64,000 bases of DNA from Bradyrhizobium sp. DOA9 (GTDB lineage Bacteria; Pseudomonadota; Alphaproteobacteria; Rhizobiales; Xanthobacteraceae): assembly GCF_000617845.2 (NCBI RefSeq), contig NZ_DF820426.1, positions 672,086 through 736,085 of the forward strand, read 5' to 3'. The position numbers were made by a program, and so were the translations under genes. Positions 53,617-62,907 of this stretch are shown here, piece by piece; positions within the stretch are counted from its first letter, which is position 1, and each line of letters starts with the position of its first letter. Under the pieces are notes generated by a model that saw only the letters and a program-made list of their open reading frames with translations, searched no databases and was not told where the DNA came from.

Positions 53617-55026
53617 TCATATCCGCGCCTGCGCCCAAGTGCGAGTGATGCGTGGACCGGGCAGACGGAAGCGTGCCGTCAGGGTCTCGAACTCCGACCA
53701 GCCCATGCGCCGACTTTTCTGGCTGCGCCGTCTCAGACAGCGCATCCACGTCCGACGCACTTCGCGGTAGAAGCCGTTGAGCGCTGGATAATTGTGCGGC
53801 CTGCCGTAGTAGCCATAGTGTCCTCGCAGAACAGCGGCGAACCACTCGTGCTGCGTGGCCAGTGACTCGTGCATGAGCCGCCAGGCGTCCTGGCGCAACG
53901 CCGTCAGCTTGCGCGTCAGGCGTTTCCCTTCCGTCTTGTGCTTCACCATGAACCGGCCGTCCCGGGTCCGCCCGCAGTAGTGGGTGAAGCCGAGGAAGGC
54001 GAAGGTCTCGGGCCGCCGCTCGCCGCGCCGCTGACGCGAGAGGGCCGCTAACCGGCCAAACTCGATCAGCCTCGTCTTGTCCTCATGTAGCGTCAGGCCG
54101 AAGTTGGCGAGCCGCGCCTTGAGGGCCAAGAGCATCTCCTGCGCATCCGCCTTGCTCTCGAAGCCCATGACGAAGTCGTCGGCATAGCGCACGGTCACAA
54201 CGCGACCGCGTGCATGGCGACGGCGCCATTGGTGGGCCCAGAGATCGAGGACGTAGTGCAGGAAGACGTTGGCGAGGAGCGGGCTGATGCCCGCCCCTTG
54301 CGGAGTACCCCTGTCCGTTTCTTGCTTCTCGCCGCTCTCCAGAACACCGGCCCGCAGCCACAGCCCGATGAGCCGTAGAATGCGAGGATCGGCGATCCTG
54401 TGCGCCACCATCCGCAACAGCCACTCGTGGTCGACCGAGTCGAAGAAGCTGCGTATGTCGGCATCGAGCACCCAGTTCACACGCTGGCTCATGATCGCCG
54501 TATGCAGGGCATCAAGCGCCATGTGCGGGTTGCGCCCCGGCCGGAAGCCGTAGGAGAAGCCGAGGAAGTCGGCCTTATAGATGGCGCTCAACATCTCGGC
54601 CACGGCGCTTTGGACAATCTTGTCCTCTAGCGCCGGCGCCCCGAGAGGTCGCTTACCGCCATCGGCTTTTGGGATGTAGACTCGCCGCACCGGCTGTGGC
54701 CGGTAGCGACCAGTGTGGACTCGTGCGCAGAGGTCACGGATGTTATCCGTGAGCCCCTCTTCGTACTTCGCCACCGTTACCCCATCGACCCCCGCGCTGG
54801 CCTGCCGCTTTTGTCGTCGAAAAGCCCGAAGCAGAGCGTCCTCGTCGATGTGATGCAGCAGGGCCGTGAACCGGGTTTGGGCGGCTTGGCTGGCCGCCGC
54901 GTTCACCCGCTCGAGGTTCGGCGGCAAGGCGACCCGGCTCTGTGTCCGGACCCTGGCCTTCTCGCGCGGGCTCCCCTCGGGCTGGCCCCTTCCCTCCATA
55001 CGTCTCGTTTCCTTCGACGACTTCAT
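53617..55026 (-). CDS. ltrA: Group II intron reverse transcriptase/maturase (LtrA)
   Basis: 469-aa intron-encoded protein. The RT domain has KADGGKRPLGAPALEDKIVQ, LDADIRSFFDSVDHEWLLRM, GTPQGAGISPLLANVFLHYV and the catalytic box VRYADDFVMGFE. The maturase (GIIM-type) domain is near the C-terminus (MRCLRRRSQKSRRMGWSEF). No endonuclease domain follows. Intact, so the intron may still splice and move. Confidence 0.95.
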   Translation of the reverse strand: MKSSKETRRMEGRGQPEGSPREKARVRTQSRVALPPNLERVNAAASQAAQTRFTALLHHIDEDALLRAFRRQKRQASAGVDGVTVAKYEEGLTDNIRDLCARVHTGRYRPQPVRRVYIPKADGGKRPLGAPALEDKIVQSAVAEMLSAIYKADFLGFSYGFRPGRNPHMALDALHTAIMSQRVNWVLDADIRSFFDSVDHEWLLRMVAHRIADPRILRLIGLWLRAGVLESGEKQETDRGTPQGAGISPLLANVFLHYVLDLWAHQWRRRHARGRVVTVRYADDFVMGFESKADAQEMLLALKARLANFGLTLHEDKTRLIEFGRLAALSRQRRGERRPETFAFLGFTHYCGRTRDGRFMVKHKTEGKRLTRKLTALRQDAWRLMHESLATQHEWFAAVLRGHYGYYGRPHNYPALNGFYREVRRTWMRCLRRRSQKSRRMGWSEFETLTARFRLPGPRITRTWAQARI

Positions 55027-55417
55027 AGGTACTATGGACCAGTCCGACTCCCGACCTCAGCTCGGACAACGGCTCTGGCAGTGCCTTGCCGCTGTCCCCC
55101 ACTGGAGACCAATCCAATGGACCCGGTCGGGCCTCTCATGTTCCGATGATTGCCTTCCATGCGTGATGCGGCCATCGACCCCGACGGAGCGGCATCGTCT
55201 CGCGTATCGACGATGCTCGTGCAGCCTTCGTGCTTAGGGAACACACTCGGCCTCCGCGAACATCCACCTTTCGAGGCTCATTCCCGCACCCCGCATGGCT
55301 CCTGTCTACACTTCAGACCCCGCGTGCCCGCGACGCCCGCAAGACTCGGTCCCGGCTTGCCTGCTACGGCTTTGGCCGGATGGGACTTGCACCCACAAGC
55401 ACTCATCAGCTTGGCAT

Positions 55418-56312
55418 GACGTACTCCCCGGTGGTGGTGTAGCTCGGTAGAGCAAAGCCGCCCGGACGCGCGCTCTCACATAGCGCCGTAGCGGGCGGGC
55501 GGCTTTGCGGTGGTCATCGGCAGTTCTCCGGTAGAATCGGGTTGCGACACGCCAACGCAACCGAGGAACCACCCGACGACATGATGAACCTGCGAACACT
55601 CGTGGAGAAGACCCCTGATGCGGATTTGTTGCGCGAGATGATCGGCTTTGCCGCCCAGCGCCTGATGGAGCTGGAGGTCGAAAGCCAGACCGGAGCAGGC
55701 TACGGCGAGAAGAACCCCGAGCGTCTGGCCCAGCGCAACGGCTACCGCGGCCGGACCTGGGAGACCCGGGCCGGTACGGTCGAACTGCGTATTCCCAAGC
55801 TGCGCAAGGGCTCCTATTTCCCGGGCTTCTTAGAGCCGCGCCGGATGGCCGAGAAGGCGCTCACCGCCGTTGTCCAGGAAGCCTATCTGCAAGGCGTTTC
55901 AACCCGCTCGGTGGATGACCTGGTGCAGGCCATGGGCATGACCGGCATCTCGAAGAGCCAAGTGAGCCGGCTGTGCGGTGAGATCGATGACAAGGTGAAC
56001 GCCTTCCTCGGCCGTCCGATCGAGGGCGACTGGCCGTATCTGTGGATCGACGCCACTACGTGAAGGTGGGCCAGAACGGGCGCATCGTGTCGGTGGCGGC
56101 GATCGTCGCAGTTGGTGTCAACAGCGACGTCCGGCGCGAGGTTCTCGACATGGACTTCGGGCCATCCGAAGCCGAGACGTTCTGGACCGCGTTCTTGCGC
56201 AAGCTCGCCCGCCGCGGCCTGCGCGGCGTCAATTTCGTCGTGTCCGACGCCCACGAGGGCATCAAGGCCACCGTCGCCAAGGTGCTCAACGCCAGCTGGC
56301 AGCGCCGCCGCG
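55418..56312 (+). pseudogene. IS256-family element, copy 2, frameshifted and truncated
   Basis: The left end shares the inverted repeat of copy 1 (GTGGTGTAGCT at 55,433). The transposase starts near 55,561 (DDMMNLRTLVEKTPDADLLR). A 1-nt loss after IDAT near 56,056 shifts the frame, and coding resumes as YVKVGQNGRIVSVAAIVAVG. At about 56,312 (ASWQRRRV) it is cut by another element. About 90% similar to copy 1, so an older lineage. Confidence 0.88.
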
Positions 56313-56831
56313 TGGGGGTGTTGAAGAACCGCGACGGCGCTGATTCACTCCATGTGAAGGTGAGTCGCGATAGGATCAAGGGCGATGCTGGGATGCAAGG
56401 AACGCGGGCAACTCGAACTGTTCATCACCAGCTCGCTACGCCAGCTTGTCCCCGACGATCACATCCTAGCCAAGGCTGATCGGATGCTGGATCTCTCCTG
56501 GCTTCGCGGCGAAGTGGCGGGCCTCTACTGGAACGACAATGGCCGGCCGGGGATTGATCCGGAGGCTGCGCTTCGGCTGATGCTGGCTGGGTTTCTCCTG
56601 GGCGTCGTTCACGATCGGCGCCTCCTGCGGGAGGCCCAGGTCAACATCGCGATCCGCTGGTTCATCGGCTACGACCTTCACGAGGTTCTGCCTGACCATT
56701 CTTCGCTAACCCGCATACGCCAGCGTTGGGGCGCTGATCGTTTCCGCCGCATCTTCGAACGAACCGTTCAAGCCTGCCTCGTGGCGAAGATCGCCACTGG
56801 AGAGATCGTGCACATCGACGCCTCCCTGAGC
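56313..56831 (+). pseudogene. IS1182-family transposase, N-terminal half only
   Basis: Starts MLGCKERGQLELFITSSLRQ at ATG 56385. Typical features: LVPDDHILAKADRMLDLSWL, GRPGIDPEAALRLMLAGFLL, IGYDLHEVLPDHSSLTRIRQ, and the first catalytic aspartate in GEIVHIDASL. The sequence changes to a DUF7007 gene near 56,831. It has truncated IS256 copy 2 on its left. Confidence 0.85.
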
Positions 56832-57277
56832 GCAGCGCGCAGGTTCATCCGATGCTGCGCAGTGATGACGGCTACTACGAAGAGGATAGCGCCTGGGCGA
56901 TCGTCGCCAGCACTTTTCCGCATCTGTTCACGAGCCACGAGCGGCGTGCCGCCGAGCGCACGATCAAGGACAACCGGCCGGATGCATGGGAAGCGATCTC
57001 CGGCACGATCCTCGGCTCTGGCGAGTCCTACGAGAAAGATCGCCGGGCCTTCGAGCAGACGCATGCCGATGACTGGATCGTCATCTCGGCGATCAGCTCC
57101 AGCCACCAGAAGGGGTTCGTCGAGTGCGTGGCCACATCCGGTGGCCGGCGCGGGGCCGGCACGGAGGAGCGGCGCTTTCTCGTGCCGTCTTGCAAATACG
57201 AAGTCGGGCGTTTCGGCTTTGTGGTCGATCCGGAGCGTCACCATGTTTGCGGCGGACCATCGGACTTCATCGGCTAG
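56832..57277 (+). pseudogene. DUF7007-type protein, C-terminal half
   Basis: About 145 residues: VHPMLRSDDGYYEEDSAWAI, then FPHLFTSHERRAAERTIKDN, SSHQKGFVECVATSGGRRGA and RFLVPSCKYEVGRFGFVVDP. I recognise this as the end of a protein family frequent on rhizobial integrative elements and plasmids (DUF7007). The N-terminal part was replaced by the IS1182 remnant. Function unknown. Confidence 0.7.
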
Positions 57278-57291
57278 CAGCGGAGGGCATC

Positions 57292-57705
57292 GTGACGCTC
57301 GCTTCCGTTTGCCTCGTTCAACTCGCACGCAGGGAGGAAGCGCGGCGACAAATCCAACGCCAGCTTGACCTGATCGACAGGCAGATCATGCAGCGGATGA
57401 CAGCGATGATTCCGCGGCTCAAGCCAAAAGGCACGCGCTACCGGCGCGGCAAGGCTCCGGATCCGACTGCATTGCTCGAGCAATATCGCTCGCGCCTCGC
57501 GGCAATTGCGGCCGAGCGCCAGCCGGAGATCGACGCGCTTTCGCGAAAGTTCGCCCGGCAGGATGCGGCCGTCGAGGCGTACTGCCTGCGCCAGGGGTTT
57601 GTGCGCGACCATGGCGGTGCCCCTAAACAATCGTCTCCCGGTCCGGTCGATCGCCGGGGCCCTGGGCTAACATCGCGCAGGCAGATCGAGGGCGGCCATC
57701 GCTGA
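57292..57705 (+). CDS. Conserved-looking hypothetical helical protein
   Basis: 137-aa protein from GTG 57292 with a ggaggg ribosome-binding site 4 bp upstream. Helical, Arg/Gln-rich (REEARRQIQRQLDLIDRQIM; LLEQYRSRLAAIAAERQPEI). It starts 15 bp after the DUF7007 stop and is probably its operon partner on the integrative element. The last 30 residues are low-complexity and may run into the ISL3 fragment. No known function. Confidence 0.55.
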   Translation: MTLASVCLVQLARREEARRQIQRQLDLIDRQIMQRMTAMIPRLKPKGTRYRRGKAPDPTALLEQYRSRLAAIAAERQPEIDALSRKFARQDAAVEAYCLRQGFVRDHGGAPKQSSPGPVDRRGPGLTSRRQIEGGHR

Positions 57706-57715
57706 CGCCACGCAT

Positions 57716-57951
57716 GCTGCGACATCGCCGAATTCGATGAATGGATCGCACAAGCAGGCAACAGCGAGCTCAGGAGCTTCGCCAACGACATCGCGCGCGA
57801 CATCGACGCAGTCTAAGCGGCAATAACTACCTCCTGGACGACCAGTCCGGTCGAAGGCCAGATCAGCAGGATCAAAGCCATCGAAAGACAAATGTATGGC
57901 CGGGCAGGCTACCCACTATTGCGTCGACGCGTCCTCCTGGCTGCTTGAGAG
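57716..57951 (+). pseudogene. ISL3-family transposase C-terminal remnant
   Basis: Reads IAEFDEWIAQAGNSELRSFA, then an in-frame TAA, then SPVEGQISRIKAIERQMYGR AGYPLL to a stop. It is the end of an ISL3 transposase from a different subgroup than the one at 50711-51690. Confidence 0.8.
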
Positions 57952-58360
57952 CGATCGGGCAACCAATCCAACCATCGATCGCTCATGCTGCACCAAATGT
58001 GCGGAAGAACCCCTGATTGTCGGGCTATAGACAAGGCTGATTTTAAAGCAAGACGTCTCTGTTCTGGTCGGGCGTGTCGGCACCGAGGTGCAAGCTTTAG
58101 GGATCCGACCTGCAGCGCATGCGGTTTCAACCAGAGTTACTGCCGATCCACAGCAACTCGCGCAGGAGATTGAAGACGGCTGCGGAACGTCCAACATCAT
58201 CGTTCGATAGCGGACGTTCCGCAGCCGGCAGGTTCCAACGCGCGGGCTTCGAGCGGATGGCGGCCGAGGTCTGCCTCGGCAAGGTCGGCGCAGTCTGCGC
58301 GGGAGGCCTCGCGCTTCGCGCGCAATATCCGGTTGGCAACAGCTGATTGAGATGTGCCGC
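57952..58360. other. Gap 3' of the second NopD-like gene
   Basis: Probable right end of the ISL3 remnant, then intergenic DNA with the strong inverted repeat at 58178-58226. No gene seen. Confidence 0.5.
58178..58226 (-). terminator. Perfect 15-bp inverted repeat 3' of the NopD-like gene
   Basis: GGCTGCGGAACGTCC and GGACGTTCCGCAGCC are exact reverse complements separated by 19 nt. It lies about 135 bp after the stop of the minus-strand effector gene. It may act as a terminator; there is no T-run, and the loop is longer than usual. Confidence 0.5.
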
Positions 58361-60778
58361 TCAGAAACAGCCCCTGAGTCGATTTTGCAGTGCCTGCCGG
58401 TCGGCGACGAGGTTACGCAGCCCGGCTGGCGGCTGTCTCTGCGCCAATCGTCCAACCAGCGTCCTCGTGGCGTCCACCAAGAAGACGCCGCAATCAAACC
58501 TGTTCTGCTGCTGGGCCATGGGGGCTAACTCTAGGCGGGCACCCAGCCGTTGTGCGAGCATTGCTGCAACATCACCGTTTCGTTTTCGGAGTGAGTCGTA
58601 ATGATAGGCGACCGGGCTTTCCCGATCGCGACGATCAACGAACAGCAGCGACCAATGGGTGCCGCGGTGATCAGGGTCGGTCGCACTGGCATCATTCACG
58701 GGCAGGAACAGGAAGTCGGCGACGTCTGTTCCATTCCGATCAAAGACCATGCGCTGGAAGGCCGATAGCGAGACATCGGGGGCGCCCAAGCGCAGATGAT
58801 AGTTGGCTATGAGAGGATCCGCGAACCGCGTCCGTGCGGCCAAATCCGGATTGTCCGTCTGCAACTCCTGCTCCAGGAGCGCATAATCCGCCGCAATATG
58901 CTCATCGCCGAGCCACTCCTCGTCGCCGAGTGCTAGACCGCTGCGGCCGTGCAGCGACCCTGCCTGAGCTGACGTGCCAATCGGAGCATCCGAGGAAGAG
59001 GTCGGAGACGCCCGCACAGAATGAGCCTCATCGCTTAGCCCAGACGGCGTAGGCGTAGTCAGGTCAACCAAAGAGAGGCCGCGGTAGCTGCCTGTTGGAG
59101 CCCTAGCAGACAGCGCAGGCGCAAAGTGAGCATCATCGCGCAACTCCGAGGGCGTCGGCGCATTCAGATCAACAAACGACGCAAGTCCGCCGTAGGTGTC
59201 TGAGCGAGCTCTGGCAATTGATGGCGAAGTGGGTTCTTGCATCTGCTGCCTCAACAGAGCCCAAGCTCCCTCGCTCGGGGTAGGCGGGGTTGCGGGAAGC
59301 GTCTGCGGCGAGCTGGGCCACCCAGCGCCCCTGGCTGGCAAAGCGGACTGCTGAGGCGCTTGTAGCCCCAGGGCTTGGTTCGCTCCGACGAGTTCTAAGT
59401 AGCTTCGAAGATGCGACAAATCGGTATAGTGTAACGTGCGCCCAGCGAGCTTGAATGCGACCACATCGTCGCGCAGCCCAAATGCCTCCTGATTGGAACG
59501 GTTAAGGCGGCCAGCCATGCTCTCCCTACCAGTTTCCTTAAGCCAGGCACTCAGGTTACGAAGACGCGTAGCCCGCATCTGCGCAGATCGCCTTAGCTCC
59601 GCCGTCGGGGTTCTAAGATATTTCAAGGCTTGGCCGAGCGCGCCATCGATGAGAGCGGCGTCTTGAGGATACAAACCGGCATCCCCTGAGCGGCTTGCGC
59701 CAGAGGCGGCCACCGCGAGCCGAAACTCGTCAATCATATTCAACCCACCCATGAGCGGTGAATCGTTCGGAAACAGCTCTTTGGCGCGCCTGATCAGTGT
59801 TTCGTGATCTAGACTGACGATGTGGTGGCCCTCCCGGTTGAGCGCTTCAGAAAATCTGCGAAGGCTGGCGCTATAAGCCATGATAGACCCTGCGAGTCGA
59901 TTGCTGCTGCGAGCTGCGTTCTCGATGAGGGCCTCGTCTTCCGTCGGAATAATTCGCCGGGGCCGCCGGGGCCTCCTACGGGCCGGGTCAAGATACTCCG
60001 CAAGACAGCGGACGGCCGTCCTAAATCCAGGGTTAGTGTATTTTCCTGCGCAAACCACTAGCGAATCGTAGTCGAGCGCGGAAATCGATTGACCATTGCG
60101 CGCAAGATCGTTCCCTAGCCGACGAAGACGGGTTGTATACTTATGGACCGTCGTCGCGCTTAATCCCCCGCGCTCACCGGCTGACTGCATGGCATTGTCG
60201 ATGAGGGAGGCGTCTTCATTAGAGAGATGAGGGGGAGACCGGTCTCGCTGTTGCCCGATCAACTGTTTCGAAAGCTTCTCGGGCGCGACGGCGAGCATCG
60301 GCCCTTGACCAGCTTCCCCCTGGTTATGCAATGAGCTGCTTGCGCCAGATGAGGCCCGCCGAAACTCGTCGATGACCTTCAATCCCTGAAAGAGGCACCC
60401 ATCGTTCGGAAGCAGCTCTTTGGCGCGCCTGACGAGTGTTTCATGATCTAGCTTAGTGATTTGGTGGCCCTCGCGGTTTAGCGCCTCAGAAAATCTGCGA
60501 AGGCTGGCGCTATAATTCTTGGTAGCCATTTCGGATCGATGGCTGTTGCGAGCTGCGTCCTTGATGAGGGCCTCATCTTCCGCCGAAATACGGCGGCGCC
60601 GGCCACGCTGTGAGACGGGGGCCGCATCGACTTGTCGCGCCTCGTCCAAGCGCTGCTCAAAGCTGGGATGCGAAGCCTCGTCCGCTTGCCGCCCCTGACC
60701 TGCCTGTTGCTCTGCCAACGCGGAGTCATCCCAACCTTGCCGGTCCGAAAGGAATGGATTGAATCTGCTGGCATCCAT
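58361..60778 (-). CDS. NopD-like effector, Ulp1 (C48) SUMO protease with EAR-like motifs
   Basis: 805-aa protein from ATG 60778 (MDASRFNPFLSDRQGWDDSA) behind a tts box. Residues ~63-370 contain two close copies and one divergent copy of an ~80-residue helical unit (YSASLRRFSEALNREGH; LDHETLVRRAKEL). The linker has FVDLNAPTPSELRDDA and LVDLTTPTPSGLSDEA; DLNxxP is an EAR-type plant repressor motif. The Ulp1 domain has H708 (GTHWSLLFVD), D728 (AYHYDS) and C763 (NRFDCGVFLV). Probably nuclear deSUMOylating effector like NopD and XopD. Confidence 0.92.
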   Translation of the reverse strand: MDASRFNPFLSDRQGWDDSALAEQQAGQGRQADEASHPSFEQRLDEARQVDAAPVSQRGRRRRISAEDEALIKDAARNSHRSEMATKNYSASLRRFSEALNREGHQITKLDHETLVRRAKELLPNDGCLFQGLKVIDEFRRASSGASSSLHNQGEAGQGPMLAVAPEKLSKQLIGQQRDRSPPHLSNEDASLIDNAMQSAGERGGLSATTVHKYTTRLRRLGNDLARNGQSISALDYDSLVVCAGKYTNPGFRTAVRCLAEYLDPARRRPRRPRRIIPTEDEALIENAARSSNRLAGSIMAYSASLRRFSEALNREGHHIVSLDHETLIRRAKELFPNDSPLMGGLNMIDEFRLAVAASGASRSGDAGLYPQDAALIDGALGQALKYLRTPTAELRRSAQMRATRLRNLSAWLKETGRESMAGRLNRSNQEAFGLRDDVVAFKLAGRTLHYTDLSHLRSYLELVGANQALGLQAPQQSALPARGAGWPSSPQTLPATPPTPSEGAWALLRQQMQEPTSPSIARARSDTYGGLASFVDLNAPTPSELRDDAHFAPALSARAPTGSYRGLSLVDLTTPTPSGLSDEAHSVRASPTSSSDAPIGTSAQAGSLHGRSGLALGDEEWLGDEHIAADYALLEQELQTDNPDLAARTRFADPLIANYHLRLGAPDVSLSAFQRMVFDRNGTDVADFLFLPVNDASATDPDHRGTHWSLLFVDRRDRESPVAYHYDSLRKRNGDVAAMLAQRLGARLELAPMAQQQNRFDCGVFLVDATRTLVGRLAQRQPPAGLRNLVADRQALQNRLRGCF

Positions 60779-60823
60779 AGCGACCTCGACTCGACTTTAG
60801 GAAAGACACAGCAGCCTACCGTT

Positions 60824-60847
60824 GCAGCCTGACGACAGGCTGACGAC
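60824..60847 (-). promoter_or_regulatory. tts box for the second NopD-like gene
   Basis: Minus strand TCGTCAGCCTGTCGTCAGGC keeps the first half fully and most of the second. It is 46 bp upstream of the start at 60778. Confidence 0.78.
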
Positions 60848-60849
60848 CA

Positions 60850-61765
60850 TGCCAGCGTTCGCTTTGGGAATTAGCGCTTCGACACCTCCTTGCTCGTTGA
60901 GGGCGATAGCGGCTTCGGGAACTTCACAGCGCATCTTGGCACGCAAGCTCCGTTAACTTGGCGCAGCCGGTGTCCGCTCGATAACAGCCGCTGTCCGACG
61001 ATGAGGTCGCCTCTTGGCAAGTGCCATACCTCCGCAATTGCCGAATTCTCTGGCGGCCGCGGGCAGTGAAATATCACGGAGCACTGTATCAATATTCATT
61101 CGGTCGAGTGCATCACGCATGCTGATCGCTTCTGGGCAAACACTGGCTCCGTGATCCGCATGGCGTTCGTGTGCGTTCTATTCGCCGTTGAGTGCAAATG
61201 TCCAAGCCGCTTCGCCGCCGAAGCACAGCGGGTGCCATTTCTAATTCCGTCGACCCCAGATTGCTGAAGCCCACGCTTCCGACGATCATCAGCGGTAATT
61301 TCGGCGCGGCAATGGTCGGCATAGGTCCTCGCTGTCTATCCTGCCAAAGCCATCACCTCACGTTCTCCCAAGTTGCGAACCGGACGCTTCTCATCGGGGA
61401 CGCGGTCGCACGGCGGCCTGCTTGAGGAAAATCCGTGTCGCGACAGCCCGGATCCGTTGCTGCCTGATCGGGAGGGCAGGGAATGCCAGGCATCATCTCC
61501 GATGTTTTCGCGACGGGCGCACCATCTGCGTCCTCGATTAAGGCTGGTCTGACCGAGGGTCGATTCCGCTTCGCGCGCTCTCGATCTCATCCCCGCAACG
61601 TCCGTCCTCGACTTTCTTCTACTGCCGGCATCGCGATGCAAGAAGGTCGCGGCCGGCCGCCCTCCATTTCATTGCGGCCCTTCGGGTGCAGGTCGATTGC
61701 CTCCGGTCTTTCGACCGCCATCAAGGTCGCGGTTGGCGCGGCCCGAGAAAACACAGGATGAGACA
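60850..61765. other. Gap of about 0.9 kb without a confident gene
   Basis: A minus frame ending near 60,958 starts MRDALDRMNIDTVLRDISLP and a plus frame at 61,192 reads MQMSKPLRRRSTAGAISNSV. Neither has a good start signal or known family. Composition suggests decayed coding DNA of an integrative element upstream of the DUF736 stub. Confidence 0.35.
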
Positions 61766-61828
61766 ATGGCTACGATCGGCACCTTCACCTCGATCGTTAA
61801 CGGCTTTTCGGGGACCATCAGGACTTGA
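61766..61828 (+). pseudogene. DUF736 gene stub, cut after 20 codons by an IS3 element
   Basis: MATIGTFTSIVNGFSGTIRT followed by a TGA that belongs to the IS3 left end (TGAAATGGACCCC). This is the start of DUF736, a ~100-aa protein typical of rhizobial integrative and conjugative elements. The remainder is not found downstream. Confidence 0.75.
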
Positions 61829-62180
61829 AATGGACCCCGGTTTGGGACCAGAGGCAAAGTTGGAAAACGGCCGCTCCGTTGATAGACGGAGGGCATGATG
61901 GCGAAGAAGACACGACGGAAGATCGACGCGGCGTTGAAGGCAAAGATCGCGCTGGAAGCCGAGCGGGAGCAGGCGACGGTGGTCGATCTGGCCGAGCGCT
62001 ATGAGGTTCACCCGAACCAGATCTATGCCTGGAAGAAGCAGCAGCTGGACCATGCGGCTCAGGCTTTTGACGCGGGTCTCGGACGGGAGAGCGAGGACGT
62101 GCGCGAACGCGAGATCGAGAAGCTGCACGCCAAGGTCGGACAACTGAAAGTCGATCGCGATTTTTTAGCACGGATAAGTT
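61826..62180 (+). mobile_element. Truncated IS3-family element
   Basis: The left end TGAAATGGACCCC interrupts DUF736. OrfA is present, but the sequence departs from IS3 after about 62,170 and no OrfB is found. Confidence 0.7.
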
Positions 62181-62215
62181 GTTCGCATGACCTTCATTTC
62201 GGAATTTATTCCTAG
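61895..62215 (+). pseudogene. IS3-family OrfA, C-terminally altered
   Basis: Starts MMAKKTRRKIDAALKAKIAL with the helix-turn-helix VVDLAERYEVHPNQIYAWKK and the coiled region EIEKLHAKVGQLKVDRDFLA. The last ~14 residues after FLAR are not IS3-like. Without OrfB it is not a working transposase. Confidence 0.8.
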
Positions 62216-62446
62216 GCCAGAAGGCTTTGCGATCGCATCTGGACTTCACCGGGCGGTTGCCCATTGTGCCGATTCCCTGGCATTTCCATGCCTGTCCGGT
62301 CCCCGAAAGTCTCACCCTGAATTGAGCTGCTCGACCAGGGGCAGGGAGCCCACACTGACTGGAACTTGAACGAGTTTCGTTTATTTCACCTGTTGCGTTT
62401 ATTTCGATTATCGCCTACATACAAGGCCTCCAGGGGAGAAGCTACA

Positions 62447-62905
62447 ATGACGATGCCAGCGTATGCCGAAGAGCTGGGAGGTACTCGCCTGCCTTCCGCG
62501 AGCGAGAAGGCGGCAGCCAACCAGCTCCGCCAGATACTCGCGTCGCATGCGACAGGAGATGCCAAACTGCGCGTGCTCGATGATACGCAAAAGGCCGCTG
62601 AGATCACCTTGTCACCGGCCCTGTCGAGTCTCTTGATGGAATTGCTGCGGCATATCGGTCGCGGCGATGCGGTGACGCTCGTGCCTGTGCATGAGATGTT
62701 GACTACCCAGCAAGCTGCCGACATCCTGAATGTCTCGCGTCCGTTTCTGGTCTCGCTGCTCGAGAAGAACGAAATTCAGCACGTGACAGTGGGACGTCAT
62801 CGCAGGATTAGGGCGGAGGACCTCTTCGCCTATAAGCGCATGCGTGATGAGAAGCGGGGCAACGCGCTTGCGAATCTCGCTGAGCGGGACGCGGAGCACC
62901 TGTAA
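62447..62905 (+). CDS. Antitoxin with MerR/excisionase-type DNA-binding domain
   Basis: 152-aa protein from ATG 62447 (MTMPAYAEELGGTRLPSASE), with ggggag 9 bp upstream. The frame is open earlier, but no start there is convincing. The C-terminal ~60 residues are an excisionase-type winged helix (LTTQQAADILNVSRPFLVSL then HRRIRAEDLFAYKRM). This architecture pairs with PIN toxins, and a PIN gene follows after 2 bp. It would neutralise the toxin and repress the operon. Confidence 0.85.
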   Translation: MTMPAYAEELGGTRLPSASEKAAANQLRQILASHATGDAKLRVLDDTQKAAEITLSPALSSLLMELLRHIGRGDAVTLVPVHEMLTTQQAADILNVSRPFLVSLLEKNEIQHVTVGRHRRIRAEDLFAYKRMRDEKRGNALANLAERDAEHL

Positions 62906-62907
62906 GC

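Larger units (their letters stand above)
53530..55402 (-). mobile_element. Group II intron
   Basis: On the minus strand an RNA leader (GTGGGTGCAAGTCCCATCC near 55,380-55,398) precedes an intact LtrA-type reverse-transcriptase gene, which is followed by domain V and a domain VI-like hairpin ending near 53,530. The 5' boundary is approximate. It abuts the left end of IS256 copy 2. Confidence 0.85.
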
